Positions 50,881 to 60,497 of a DNA stretch of 64,000 nucleotides are shown here, one piece after another; the first letter of the stretch is position 1, and each line of letters begins with the position of its first letter. Made by a program: the position numbers and the translations under genes. The stretch is from Litorivicinus sp. (GTDB lineage Bacteria > Pseudomonadota > Gammaproteobacteria > Pseudomonadales > Litorivicinaceae), in the NCBI GenBank assembly GCA_018401755.1, contig JAGYKJ010000007.1:1-64000 (forward strand). The letters are read 5' to 3'. A model generated the notes under the pieces. The model saw only the letters and a list, made by a program, of their open reading frames with translations, was not told the DNA's origin and searched no databases.

Positions 50881-51954
50881 ATGGCGTCAACTGCAGTCTC
50901 AAAATATCAAAATCACCGCCGTTTCGCACTGAGTTGGTGTATTGGGATTATTGGTGGAACACTCTTATTTTTTGAACAAGTCCCACTGGCTTGGTTACTC
51001 GGTTCGATGGTGGCGAGTTCAATCGCTGCGTTAAGTGGGCTCGAGATCACCACCTGGATTCGACTGACGCCCTGGGCGCGCTGTGTCTTGGGTGTGATGG
51101 TTGGCACGGGGATCACACCCATTCCAATGGCGGAATTGATATCTTATGGGGTGACCTTGGCCATGGTGCCATTGTTTTTACTCGGCTCTATCTCTCTCAA
51201 TTATTGGATGTTGCGCCGTATGTTTCGGCAAAATGCAGCGACTGCACTCTTCTCTGCACTCCCTGGAGGCATGGTGGAAATGATTACCACAGGGCGAGAA
51301 TACGGAGCAGATCCAAAGTTTTTGACGACAGTGCATTTGATCCGGGTCATCGCCATTGTTGCTGGCGCCGCGTTTCTCGGTGCGATGGTTGGTTTGGCAG
51401 ATTTTCGGATGCAAACCCCAGCGTGGGATCATTGGCAATATGTGCCACTACATCTATTGCTTGGCGTTGTCGGCTGGCGTGTGGGCGTGCGTTTGCGCAT
51501 TCCGAGTGCATCACTGCTTGCGCCGATGTTTATGGTGACTGCATTGCAAGCCTCTGATGTCCTGCACATGCAGCTGTTTACCCCTTTGATCATCGTTGCT
51601 CAGGTGATCATTGGGATTGATATTGCACGCTCCTTTAATGGAGTCTCATTACGCGCCATGCGGATCCCATTTATTGCCGCTGGAATGAGTGTGTTGGTCA
51701 TGACTGCTGTGTTGGCAGTACTCGCCCTCGCGATTTTGACGCTTCGTGCAGATCTTCCTTTGATTCAGGTGGTGTTATCGTTTTTGCCCGGCGGTCAAAC
51801 CGAGTTAGCATTATTGGCGTTTGCGTTAAAGTTGGATCTCACCTTTGTGGTGACACATCAAATCTTCCGCATCGCGCTCATTATGTTTTCGTTGCCACTT
51901 TTTATTGTATGGTTGACTCGGTGGAGGCGCCCTGATGACTCGTCGTCCCGTTAA
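50881..51954 (+). CDS. AbrB-family membrane protein (PF05145 type)
   Basis: A 357-residue membrane protein with about nine to ten spans and two repeats, each with a pattern PLAWLLGSMVAS / SLLAPMFMVTAL followed by GTGITPIPM-like and GIDIARSF segments. In databases this family is misnamed AbrB regulator or ammonia monooxygenase; it is a probable transporter. AGGAG fixes ATG 50881. The MFS gene overlaps its end by 20 bases. Confidence 0.82.
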   Translation: MASTAVSKYQNHRRFALSWCIGIIGGTLLFFEQVPLAWLLGSMVASSIAALSGLEITTWIRLTPWARCVLGVMVGTGITPIPMAELISYGVTLAMVPLFLLGSISLNYWMLRRMFRQNAATALFSALPGGMVEMITTGREYGADPKFLTTVHLIRVIAIVAGAAFLGAMVGLADFRMQTPAWDHWQYVPLHLLLGVVGWRVGVRLRIPSASLLAPMFMVTALQASDVLHMQLFTPLIIVAQVIIGIDIARSFNGVSLRAMRIPFIAAGMSVLVMTAVLAVLALAILTLRADLPLIQVVLSFLPGGQTELALLAFALKLDLTFVVTHQIFRIALIMFSLPLFIVWLTRWRRPDDSSSR

Positions 51955-53101
51955 TTATTACGGTGCCGGGTTTTTAGCACTTGGATTGGTTCCCTTAACA
52001 GCGGTGATCGTGCCGCTTTATGCCCTAGGGTTAGGTGCGTCTGCGGGACAGGTGGGCATCATCATGGCGATGCGGTCATTGCTCCCGTTTTTGATGGCCA
52101 TCCCTGGTGGCGCCATGATGGACCGCTTTGGCGTCCGATTTATGGTGTCGCGCTTATCAGCTGCCTGTGCGGTTTTGGCATTGGTCTATCCGTTTGCCGA
52201 TGGGTTTTGGCCGTTGCTTCTGCTGCAATTGATCTTTGGCCTTTGTCAGTCCTTTTGTTGGATTGGCGTGCAAACAGGGATTGGAAAGGCGTTTAAAGGC
52301 GATAGCTTAATAACCTCGCATCTTGGGTTCTGGAGCATGGGCGGAACCTTCATTGGTCCGTTGATGATTGGGGTTATCTGGGATTACTTGGGCTCGACCT
52401 CGAGCTTCGTAACCGTGTCTGTGTGGTGCGCCTTGCTCATGTGCCTCGCCTTGACGCTGGGTGAACAGTCCAGCGCGATTAGTGCGCAGGAGCCTATGTC
52501 TAAGCGAAAGCAAATGGGTGCTGATTACGGTGCGGCTTTTGGCTTATTAAAAGAGCCGATTGTCTTTTTTGTGATTGCTTCCTCCTCCGTGCGACTGGGT
52601 GCAGTCGCTTTGCAGACGAGCTTTCTACCTGTGTATTTGGCTGAATTATCGTTTTCTGCATCACAGATTGGTTTGGTGATTGGAGTCAGCGCCGCATCCT
52701 CGGCAGTTGCGGCCTTCTTAAACAATGTGATGGCCCGCTGGTGGCAACCAGAGCGCATTTTGGCGGTGTTCATTCTGATTGCACTGCTTGCTCTCACCGC
52801 CATGTCAGCCACCTCCTCATTTTGGGGCTTAATGGGGTTGAATATCTTGATGGGGGTTGCGATTGGAACCACCCAGCCCGCTATGTTTTCAGTCCTTGGT
52901 GCGCGCATTCCTTCTGAGATACAGGGGCTCATCGTCGGTCTACGAACCAGTGTAAACCGATTAGCTACCTTTTTTGTGCCTCTTGCAGCAGGTGTTGCTG
53001 CCGAACTCGCCGGCACTCGCTACACCTTTGTTTGGGTTGGTATTTTACTCATTGCACTATGGGCATTGACCCAGTTGAAAATGCGCATGCAGGCATCCTG
53101 A
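51935..53101 (+). CDS. Major facilitator superfamily permease
   Basis: A 388-residue protein with 12 predicted spans. The loop 2-3 signature is PGGAMMDRFGVRF and a repeat is seen in the second half (PAMFSVLGARIPSE, GLIVGLRTSVNRL). MFS proteins use a proton gradient for import or export. Substrate unknown. It overlaps the AbrB-type gene by 20 bases, which indicates co-transcription. Confidence 0.88.
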   Translation: MTRRPVNYYGAGFLALGLVPLTAVIVPLYALGLGASAGQVGIIMAMRSLLPFLMAIPGGAMMDRFGVRFMVSRLSAACAVLALVYPFADGFWPLLLLQLIFGLCQSFCWIGVQTGIGKAFKGDSLITSHLGFWSMGGTFIGPLMIGVIWDYLGSTSSFVTVSVWCALLMCLALTLGEQSSAISAQEPMSKRKQMGADYGAAFGLLKEPIVFFVIASSSVRLGAVALQTSFLPVYLAELSFSASQIGLVIGVSAASSAVAAFLNNVMARWWQPERILAVFILIALLALTAMSATSSFWGLMGLNILMGVAIGTTQPAMFSVLGARIPSEIQGLIVGLRTSVNRLATFFVPLAAGVAAELAGTRYTFVWVGILLIALWALTQLKMRMQAS

Positions 53102-53250
53102 CTTGATCGCCATACCAAGACCTTATCCACGTCATGCGGAATTCAATTAGGGTTCTGAGTTGAGATGACTGGACGGACGCCGTCTGCCACAGGTACCTTG
53201 GGTAAGTCACACCATAGTGTGGACGATAACTATAATCAGGAGGCATTCCC

Positions 53251-54207
53251 ATGCGATTTTTAACAGCGCTGCTTGCTTTGGGGGTTGCATTTGCAACACC
53301 AGCACAAGCGGCATTTCCGGAAAAAAATATTGACTTCGTTATCCCCTATGGTCCAGGCGGCGGGTTTGATACGCTGACGCGGAAGATGATTCCGTACATG
53401 GAAGAGTACTTCGCAAAGCAGGGGTCAAAAATCTCTGTCGTGCCTGTCAATATGCCAGGTGCCAGCGGCAACAAAGCAGCGGCCTACACCAGTCGTTCGA
53501 AGCCAGATGGCTACACCATTCAAATATTTAATATTCCAGGCCACGGTTTGGGCTACATCACGGATAACAATGCGGGTTACGACATTACTGAAATGACCTG
53601 GATTAATCAGGTTGGCGTTGACACCTATGTCGTCATCACCTCAGGTGCGGGTGAGTTGAAGTCGATTGATAACATTATGAACCTTGGGCGAGACATCAAA
53701 GTCCCTGAGCAAGGTCCTGGTTCGACCTCAAACATGGCGAATAAGATTGTGTGGACGACGCTTGGCAAAGGTGCCGAGTACATCTTTGGCTATAAGTCAT
53801 CGCAAGAGTATGCGACCGCGGTTCTTCGTGGCGATGGCGATTTGACAATGGTCGTCGTGGGATCAGCAAAACGCTACAACAAGGCGGGTGACTACAATAT
53901 CGTTGCGCACTTCGATGCGAAGGTAGATCCAGAGTTCACCAACGCAGTAAATGGCGCTGCACTTGGCAAGCCTGAATTGGATGAAGTCAATCTACTTCGT
54001 ATGGTGGCAGGGCCTCCTGGAATGAGTCCAGAGGTGACCAACACATTACATGCGGCATTGAAGTATGCAGTTGAGCATCCTGAATTGCAGAAGTGGGCGG
54101 CAGATACCCAGAATGGTGTTGTATCGTCCGAAAGCCCTGAGGCGGCGCAGAAACGCCTAATGCGGGCGCTGACGCTGTACAAGCAGTTTGCGGATATCTT
54201 TAAGTAG
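53251..54207 (+). CDS. tctC: TctC-type binding protein, tandem copy 1
   Basis: A 318-residue periplasmic solute receptor with signal peptide 1-20 (ATPAQAAFPEKN) and the family blocks VIPYGPGGGFDTLTRK, VVPVNMPGASGNKAA and GPPGMSPEVTN. CAGGAGG precedes the ATG. It is about three-quarters identical to the next gene and shares the permease genes downstream, giving two receptors for one permease. Likely ligands are small di- or tricarboxylates or aromatic acids. Confidence 0.9.
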   Translation: MRFLTALLALGVAFATPAQAAFPEKNIDFVIPYGPGGGFDTLTRKMIPYMEEYFAKQGSKISVVPVNMPGASGNKAAAYTSRSKPDGYTIQIFNIPGHGLGYITDNNAGYDITEMTWINQVGVDTYVVITSGAGELKSIDNIMNLGRDIKVPEQGPGSTSNMANKIVWTTLGKGAEYIFGYKSSQEYATAVLRGDGDLTMVVVGSAKRYNKAGDYNIVAHFDAKVDPEFTNAVNGAALGKPELDEVNLLRMVAGPPGMSPEVTNTLHAALKYAVEHPELQKWAADTQNGVVSSESPEAAQKRLMRALTLYKQFADIFK

Positions 54208-54231
54208 TATCTAACGTAGTTGGAGATCAAG

Positions 54232-55188
54232 ATGCGGCTATTTGCAGCAATGTTGGCACTGGGTGTGGCATTTGCCACGCCCGCACAAGCGTCATTCCCG
54301 GAGAAGAACATTGAGTTCGTCATCCCTTATGGGCCGGGTGGTGGTTTCGACACGCTGACGCGAAAAATGATTCCATTCATGGAAGAGTACTTCGCGAAAA
54401 AGGGTGCAGATATTTCTGTTGTGCCCGTGAATATGCCAGGTGCTGGTGGTGCTAAAGCGGCCACCTACACGACACGCGCAAAGCCAGATGGCCATACCAT
54501 CCAGATCTTTAACATTCCAGGTCATGGCGTGAGTTATATCACCGGTTCTGACGGCGGATTTGACATCACGCGCATGACTTGGATTACTCAAGTTGGCGTC
54601 GATACTTACGTATTGATGACATCAGCGAGCGGTCCATTTAAAACCCTGGATAATTTGATCAACGTGAATCGTGATCTCAAAATTCCTGAAATTGGTCCAA
54701 GTGCCACATCGAGCATGGCAAATTCCATTGTGTGGTCCACTTTGAACAAGGGTGCTGACTTCATTTACGGCTATAAATCGTCTCAAGAGTATGCGACCGC
54801 GGTATTGCGCGGCGATGGTGACTTGACGATGGCCGTACTGGGATCTGCCAAGCGGTATAACAAGGCGGGTGACTACAACGTGATTGCTCACTTTTCTGAG
54901 CAGATCGATCCCGAGTTTCCGGGAGCCCTCAATGGTGCCGCGATTGGTCACCCTGATTTAGATGCGGTGAACTTGCTCCGGGTTGTGGCGGGTCCGCCAG
55001 GGATGTCACCTGAAATCACCAATGAGTTACATGCTGCGCTGAAGTATGCGGTTGAGCATCCTGAGTTACAAAAGTGGGCGGTAGAAACGCAAAATAATGC
55101 GGTGTCTTCTGCAACACCTGCTGCTGCTGACGCAACAGTGATGCGTGCCTTGAATCTGTACAAGCAGTTCTCGCACTTATTTAAATAA
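54232..55188 (+). CDS. tctC: TctC-type binding protein, tandem copy 2
   Basis: A 318-residue receptor with signal peptide (ATPAQASFPEKN) and VIPYGPGGGFDTLTRK, PVNMPGAGGAKAA and GPPGMSPEITN. Paralogue of copy 1; many changes are at the C-terminal lobe and around residue 100-130, which may alter the ligand. GGAG precedes ATG 54232. The TctA gene follows 45 bases downstream. Confidence 0.9.
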   Translation: MRLFAAMLALGVAFATPAQASFPEKNIEFVIPYGPGGGFDTLTRKMIPFMEEYFAKKGADISVVPVNMPGAGGAKAATYTTRAKPDGHTIQIFNIPGHGVSYITGSDGGFDITRMTWITQVGVDTYVLMTSASGPFKTLDNLINVNRDLKIPEIGPSATSSMANSIVWSTLNKGADFIYGYKSSQEYATAVLRGDGDLTMAVLGSAKRYNKAGDYNVIAHFSEQIDPEFPGALNGAAIGHPDLDAVNLLRVVAGPPGMSPEITNELHAALKYAVEHPELQKWAVETQNNAVSSATPAAADATVMRALNLYKQFSHLFK

Positions 55189-55233
55189 ACCGCTCAGAGG
55201 TTTGACCTCAATTAGGAATGGAGATTTAGGGCT

Positions 55234-56754
55234 GTGGATACACTTGCCATTATTGCAACAGCGTGGTCGGATCTACTCCAGCCATGGTCGATGTTTTATT
55301 TGATCTTAGGGGTTGTCATTGGGCTTGTGTTTGGTGTTCTACCAGGATTAGGTGGCACCACAGCGCTGGCTTTACTGATCCCATTTTCGATCGGAATGAC
55401 CGCTTCGGATGCGATCATCTTGATGGCTGGGGTCATGGCATCCACGCCAACCAGTGGTGCCGTGACAGCCATTTTATTGAATACACCGGGCACGGCGCCG
55501 AATGCGGCAACGACTCTCGATGGCTATCCGCTTGCTAAGCAGGGTAAGGCAGGTCTTGCGATCGGTGCGGCATCCATGGCATCCGGAGTGGGTGGCATAC
55601 TGGGCATTATATTTTTAATCGCAATGATCCCAATTACTCGGGAAATTGTCCTGATGTTTGGCCCTCCAGAATTCTTTTTGCTCACAATCTTGGGCTTGAT
55701 CTCAGTGTCTTTGTCGACGGGAGCTAAGTTCCTGAAGAGTTTAGTCGTGGGTGCCTTCGGCGTGATTGTGTCCTGCGTCGGGTACCACTTCGTGACCGGT
55801 GAGATTCGTTTCAGTGGTGGCTTAGATTATCTCTGGGACGGCTTCAAACTTGTGCCTGCAATGATTGGGTTTTTCGCGGTCAGCGAAATGATTAACTTGT
55901 GGGCGAAAGGTGGATCAATCTCGGAAGGTGGGGATATGGCGAAGGTCAACCTTAAGCAGGTGTTGCAAGGTTGTTGGCTTCCCTTTAAACATTGGTCGGT
56001 GACCTTGCGCGGCTCAGCCATCGGCACAGGGGTCGGTGCATTGCCGGGTGTGGGTGGCACTGTGGCTGCCTTTATGGCCTATACACTCGCAGTAGCCAGT
56101 GCCAAGCCCGCTGATCGTGAAAGTTTTGGCCAAGGAAATATTATCGGAGTGATTGCACCGGAGGCTTCCAACAATGCAAAGGAGGGAGGAGCCCTCGTTC
56201 CTACGCTCGCGTTTGGTATTCCCGGTAGTGCTGAAATGGCGGTATTCCTGAGCGTATTGGTGCTCCACGGCATGGTGCCAGGTCCAACCATTATGACGGA
56301 AAGTATCGATATTATATGGATTTTGATTCTTGCGACCGTGGTCTCAGGAATCTTGGCATCCGCGATTACTATTTTAACGGCCTCAAGCATGGCGAAGCTG
56401 ACGTTTGTAGACTCGAAGACTCTGGTCCCGGTGGTCTTGGCCTTCGCATTAATAGGCTCTTATTCGCTCAATAATGAGTTCTTGGATGTTGTTGCTGCCC
56501 TAGGTTTTGGCGTCATTGGGTTCATCTTCATGCGCTTGGGGTTCCCAAGAATTAGTTTTCCACTTGCGCTGGTGCTCGCTCCGATCATGGAAACAAGTTA
56601 CTACCAGACAATGAAGATCGGTGACGGAAGTCTAGGCATTTTGTTTGATCGGACCCCTTCGATCGTCATCTTTGCCTGCATTATTGGTTGTTTGTTGTAT
56701 TTCCTGAAGGGCTTCGTGTTCGATCGTAACGTCGCAAGCTCTGCAAACGCGTGA
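55234..56754 (+). CDS. tctA: TTT large permease subunit TctA
   Basis: A 506-residue membrane protein with about 11-12 spans. TctA blocks are VLPGLGGTTALALLIPFS, ILLNTPGTAPNAATTLDGYP, VGALPGVGGTVAAFMAY, APEASNNAKEGGALVPT and FGIPGSAEMA. It forms the carboxylate-transporting channel with the TctB subunit encoded next. GTG start at 55234. Stop overlaps the beginning of the tctB region. Confidence 0.92.
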   Translation: MDTLAIIATAWSDLLQPWSMFYLILGVVIGLVFGVLPGLGGTTALALLIPFSIGMTASDAIILMAGVMASTPTSGAVTAILLNTPGTAPNAATTLDGYPLAKQGKAGLAIGAASMASGVGGILGIIFLIAMIPITREIVLMFGPPEFFLLTILGLISVSLSTGAKFLKSLVVGAFGVIVSCVGYHFVTGEIRFSGGLDYLWDGFKLVPAMIGFFAVSEMINLWAKGGSISEGGDMAKVNLKQVLQGCWLPFKHWSVTLRGSAIGTGVGALPGVGGTVAAFMAYTLAVASAKPADRESFGQGNIIGVIAPEASNNAKEGGALVPTLAFGIPGSAEMAVFLSVLVLHGMVPGPTIMTESIDIIWILILATVVSGILASAITILTASSMAKLTFVDSKTLVPVVLAFALIGSYSLNNEFLDVVAALGFGVIGFIFMRLGFPRISFPLALVLAPIMETSYYQTMKIGDGSLGILFDRTPSIVIFACIIGCLLYFLKGFVFDRNVASSANA

Positions 56755-56765
56755 AGGATAATTGG

Positions 56766-57236
56766 ATGGAACAGAAATCGAGATTTGACGGCTTCACGAT
56801 AGCGATGCTTGCCATGCTCGCGTTGGCCGGGTTGACGATTTACTTTGGGATGGATTACAAGCCGATCAGTCGATTTTTACCAATAGCGGCGTCGATCTTA
56901 ATGATTATTTGCGTGCTTTGGCTAATGTACGACCGAGCCAAGGGGGGTGATGCTGGAGAAAAGTCTCTCAGTGGAGAGGGTGACGACATTCCTGTGTCCC
57001 AAATTTGGCAATCGATCTTTTGGATTTCGATATTCGCTGCCATTGCCTATTTTCTGGGATTTATTGTGGGCTCTGGGATCTATACCTTCTTCTCACTGTA
57101 TGTGTGGGGTAAGCGCTCGATACGTCACGCGCTCGCAATATCCGGAGGCTTGGCCATATCGATCTATGTGCTGTTCAATATGCTTCTCGGTAAGACGTTG
57201 TATAACGGGGTTCTTATTGACTTATTGATGGGTTGA
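56766..57236 (+). CDS. tctB: TTT small subunit TctB
   Basis: A 156-residue membrane protein with four spans (LAMLALAGLTIYFGM, FLPIAASILMIICVLW, FWISIFAAIAYFLGFIVG, ISGGLAISIYVLFNMLLG), a TctB-like layout with FLP near the second span. It pairs with the preceding TctA. ATG 56766 has AAGGA seven bases before it; a GTG at 56751 overlapping the tctA stop is an alternative. Confidence 0.83.
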   Translation: MEQKSRFDGFTIAMLAMLALAGLTIYFGMDYKPISRFLPIAASILMIICVLWLMYDRAKGGDAGEKSLSGEGDDIPVSQIWQSIFWISIFAAIAYFLGFIVGSGIYTFFSLYVWGKRSIRHALAISGGLAISIYVLFNMLLGKTLYNGVLIDLLMG

Positions 57237-57248
57237 GATTGGAGGTGT

Positions 57249-57301
57249 ATCCGCACGGAAACGGGCTTGAGGGGTATCTCGTCGCGAGTTTCCCCGCGGA
57301 T
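57249..57301 (+). repeat. Stem-loop between two tct operon parts
   Basis: Fourteen-base arms around 57249-57262 and 57288-57301 pair with two mismatches (ATCCGC..GGAAAC against GTTTCC..GCGGAT). It lies 13 bases after the first tctB stop and 80 bases before the next tctA. It may separate the two transporter units by attenuation or mRNA processing; no T-run. Confidence 0.4.
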
Positions 57302-57381
57302 ATGGTAGCTGCCTGGATGAAGACCGAATATTTCTAATGCATTCAAGACTATAGAAATCCGGGGCCATGGAGTGAAGGTGA

Positions 57382-58887
57382 ATGGGTGTCGACATGATTG
57401 ACGCTGCCATACAAGGGTTAGAGGGTATTCTTCAATGGAAGGCCTTTGGCCTGATGATTGTTGGAATTCTGATCAGTAGTACCCTTGTTGCCATGCCCGG
57501 AATCGGAAGCAAGACCGCCATTGCGCTGTTACTTCCGTTTGCGTTTGTGTTGGATAAGTATGAAGCGATTGCCCTGATTGTGAGCGTTTGGGCGGTGAGT
57601 AATACGGCCAATTCGATTACAGCAATTCTCTTTTCAGTTCCCGGCGGGGGCGGCTCACAAGCCACCATTATGGATGGCTACCCCATGGCAAAGAATGGCG
57701 AGGCGGCACGTGCGCTTGCTGCTTCATTTACCTCCTCAGCACTTGGGGGCGTGATTGGTGCAATCGTGCTCTTGGCTGCAATTCCCATTCTGCGACCGCT
57801 GGTCTTATTACTGGGCCCTCCAGAATTTTTCATGCTGGTCATGATGGGTGTTGTGATGGTGGGCGCACTGTCTGGAAAGGCGCCACTTAAAGGGATTGCG
57901 GTTGGTGTTTTCGGCCTTGCGATTTCATTAATTGGAATCCAGGGGCAGTCGGGCGAGCCCCGGTATACCTTCGAGTACATTTATCTGTTTGATGGGATTG
58001 GTCTGGTTCCCTTAACGATTGGATTATTCGCCATTCCTGAGCTGATTGCGCTTGCCGCACGCAAGGGAACGATTTCTGATGTTGCCTTGGGTGACATTGG
58101 GGCAGGTCGTCGACAAGGTATCAAAGATGCATTCATTCACTGGTGGTTGGTCGTTCGTTCGAGCATCGTTGGTGTATGGGTTGGGATCATTCCAGGTCTT
58201 GGATCATCAGTCGCAGATTGGTTTGCTTATGGCCATGCGTTACAAACCTGCAAAGGCGCACGCGAAACCTTCGGGAAAGGTGATGTCAGGGGTGTCATTG
58301 CTGTCGATGCAGCGACAAATGCGAAGGAGGGTGGTGCTTTAATTCCAACACTCGCATTTGGGATTCCGGGCAGTAGCACCCTGGCGCTGATTTTTGCAGG
58401 TCTTCTCATTGTGGGAATTACTCCAGGTCGGGAAATCCTCACGACACAGCTTGATGTGACCTTTTCGATTATTTGGTTACTGATCATCTCCTCGATCTTA
58501 ACTTCATTGTTGTGCCTGGCGTTCGTGAAGCAGATGGCGCAAGCGACCACATTACGGCCCTCGATTCTTGTGCCAATGGTGCTTGCGATGGCTGTGCTTG
58601 GGAGTTTTGCAAACTCAAACCGCCTCGAAGATGTGGCTGTTATGATTATTTTTGGCCTCATTGGGCTGGTTTTGCGAGCGACCGGATGGCCAAGACCACC
58701 ACTACTTTTAGGTCTGGTCTTAGGGCCTCTGGCGGAGCGGTTTATGTGGACCTCCTATCAGATTTATGAATTCGGATTCTTGTTGCGCCCAGGGGTACTG
58801 ATCATTTTCGGACTGTTGGTGTTGAGTCTGGCTTATCCGATGATTCAAAAGCGGTATATGGCGAAGCGCCAAGCGGGAGCACTGTGA
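57382..58887 (+). CDS. tctA: TTT large permease subunit TctA, second
   Basis: A 501-residue TctA with AMPGIGSKTAIALLLPFAF, ILFSVPGGGGSQATIMDGYP, GIIPGLGSSVADWFAY, VDAATNAKEGGALIPT and FGIPGSSTLA. It differs from the copy at 55234 in most positions, closer in style to the TctA half of the fusion at 22842 (both have DWIAY/DWFAYGHA). So it is probably a separate system with its own substrate. The following tctB overlaps its stop and a tctC comes next, a complete A-B-C set. Confidence 0.92.
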   Translation: MGVDMIDAAIQGLEGILQWKAFGLMIVGILISSTLVAMPGIGSKTAIALLLPFAFVLDKYEAIALIVSVWAVSNTANSITAILFSVPGGGGSQATIMDGYPMAKNGEAARALAASFTSSALGGVIGAIVLLAAIPILRPLVLLLGPPEFFMLVMMGVVMVGALSGKAPLKGIAVGVFGLAISLIGIQGQSGEPRYTFEYIYLFDGIGLVPLTIGLFAIPELIALAARKGTISDVALGDIGAGRRQGIKDAFIHWWLVVRSSIVGVWVGIIPGLGSSVADWFAYGHALQTCKGARETFGKGDVRGVIAVDAATNAKEGGALIPTLAFGIPGSSTLALIFAGLLIVGITPGREILTTQLDVTFSIIWLLIISSILTSLLCLAFVKQMAQATTLRPSILVPMVLAMAVLGSFANSNRLEDVAVMIIFGLIGLVLRATGWPRPPLLLGLVLGPLAERFMWTSYQIYEFGFLLRPGVLIIFGLLVLSLAYPMIQKRYMAKRQAGAL

Positions 58888-59387
58888 TGAGACGTGTGTT
58901 TTCGGCATCCAATATCGTTGGCGCTATTTTGCTGGCCTACTTTGTGTATGTGGTCATTGGAAGCTTCGAGTTTTCTCCGTTGCCTGGATTATTCCCGATG
59001 GTCGTTGGCGTCGTCGGGATTATCGTGATTGTTGTGCATTTTGTTGCAAAGGCTATTCGTGAATCTGAGAAAATTCCAGCGGGCACCGGCGCGAATGCGC
59101 CGGGTGCGGTTGATTTCGAGATCACTGAGGACGAGACCTCGCGAGAGGGGATTCGGATCACCATTGAGCAATTGGCGTGGGTTTTTGGCTTATTTCTCTC
59201 GCTTTGGGCATTTGGATTTTACCTTTCTGTCCCAGTGTTTGTGTTTGCCTATTTGAAACGTAATGGAGAGTCTTGGCGTCTCAGTCTGATTCTTGCCACT
59301 GTGATGGCGGTGGTGGTACGTGGTTTATTTAATGAGCTATTAAATCTCCCCTTTCCGCAGGGAGTGCTCATTAGCCTGTTCACCTGA
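58887..59387 (+). CDS. tctB: TTT small subunit TctB, second
   Basis: A 166-residue membrane protein with four spans and an acidic loop between spans 2 and 3 (FEITEDETSREG). The end ...LLNLPFPQGVLI is the typical TctB tail (LPxPxG). ATG 58887 overlaps the tctA stop by one base; GTG 58884 is an alternative. Confidence 0.85.
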   Translation: MRRVFSASNIVGAILLAYFVYVVIGSFEFSPLPGLFPMVVGVVGIIVIVVHFVAKAIRESEKIPAGTGANAPGAVDFEITEDETSREGIRITIEQLAWVFGLFLSLWAFGFYLSVPVFVFAYLKRNGESWRLSLILATVMAVVVRGLFNELLNLPFPQGVLISLFT

Positions 59388-59436
59388 AACCTTTGAATTG
59401 ATCAAGGTGAAATATCTACAAACGTTGGAGGACGTG

Positions 59437-60438
59437 ATGAAAATAATATCGAAGTATGTAACACCAGCCGTGTTTGCAGGGCTTACCGGACTGACCATGG
59501 CGCTGCCAGCGCAAGCTGTCGATTTTTCTGGAAAGACTATCGAGATTGCGATTCGCTCGACCCCTGGGGGTGGATATGACTTTCATGGTCGTCTGATGGC
59601 GCGCCACATTGGTAAGTATCTTCCCGGAAATCCTGAGGTGATTGCTGTCAACCGCCCAGGTGCTGGCGGTGTTGTGGGCGCGAATTGGCTCTATACCCAA
59701 GCCCCTCGGGATGGAACTGCAATCTACGTAGCGGCCCGTGAATTAGCCCTCGCTGAGCGGCTTGGTGGCAAAGGCATTCGCTATAAGTCGGCGGAAATGC
59801 CTGTGTTAGGAAGTCCTGTGAGTGACTCTCGGGTGTTGATGAGCGCAAAAGACTCGTCGGTCAAAACGCTGGAAGACATCAAGTCCCTTGGACGTGAGTT
59901 TATTTTTTCAACGAGCGGCATTGGTGCGGGATCCACGCAGGTGCAGCAGCTTCTGAAAGATGCCGGCTACCCTGTCAAGATTGTTACGGGTTACGAAGGG
60001 TCTGGAGATCAAGCACTCGCAATTCTGCGGGGTGAAGTTGACGGGATGAGCGGAACCTATCCGAGCCAGAAGGACGTGATCGACAAGGAAGGCTTCATTA
60101 TTTTCGCGAAGCTGGGTAACCATCCGGATCTTAAGGGTGTTCCAGATTTACGTGATGCCATGCAGGGCGAATATCGAACCTTAGCGAAAATTTTGGCAAC
60201 GCCACTGCTCGCTGGTCGTCCATTTATTACCGCGCCTGGGACACCTCCAGACGTTGTTGCCGTGTTGCGGGAAGCGTTCAGAAAGACAGTTCAGGACCCA
60301 GACTACGTCAAAGAACTGACTCAAGCGGGTGAAGAAGTGGGGTATACCTCTCCTGAGGAGCTTGAAGATCTCTACAAAGAGATTTTGGGTGCGCCTGACG
60401 AAATCGTTTCGTTATTCGCAAAGAAGAAGAAAAAGTAA
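59437..60438 (+). CDS. tctC: TctC-type binding protein of the second TTT set
   Basis: A 333-residue receptor with signal peptide about 1-25 (ALPAQAVDFSGK) and IAIRSTPGGGYDFHGRLMARHIG, AVNRPGAGGVVGANW and the C-terminal EVGYTSPEELEDLYKEIL. It ends with a Lys run (KKKKK). GGAGG fixes the start at 59437. A strong terminator follows. Similar to the orphan at 62465 (both have GPGGGYD/TPGGGYD, RPF.T.PG.P). Confidence 0.9.
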   Translation: MKIISKYVTPAVFAGLTGLTMALPAQAVDFSGKTIEIAIRSTPGGGYDFHGRLMARHIGKYLPGNPEVIAVNRPGAGGVVGANWLYTQAPRDGTAIYVAARELALAERLGGKGIRYKSAEMPVLGSPVSDSRVLMSAKDSSVKTLEDIKSLGREFIFSTSGIGAGSTQVQQLLKDAGYPVKIVTGYEGSGDQALAILRGEVDGMSGTYPSQKDVIDKEGFIIFAKLGNHPDLKGVPDLRDAMQGEYRTLAKILATPLLAGRPFITAPGTPPDVVAVLREAFRKTVQDPDYVKELTQAGEEVGYTSPEELEDLYKEILGAPDEIVSLFAKKKKK

Positions 60439-60453
60439 CGGCAGCGTCTAAGT

Positions 60454-60488
60454 GATCCGATTACGGTCTCGTAATCGGATCGGTTTTT
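60454..60488 (+). terminator. Rho-independent terminator after tctC
   Basis: An eleven-base perfect stem GATCCGATTAC / GTAATCGGATC with a six-base loop is followed by GG and five Ts. It terminates the tct operon. The last T is immediately followed by the Shine-Dalgarno of the isochorismatase-type gene, so it could also act as an attenuator for that gene. Confidence 0.9.
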
Positions 60489-60497
60489 GGAGGATCA

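Noticed and set aside
53231-53236. Perfect TATAAT before the first tandem tctC gene
   Set aside because: The transcript would start after the Shine-Dalgarno site, and no -35 lies at the right distance.
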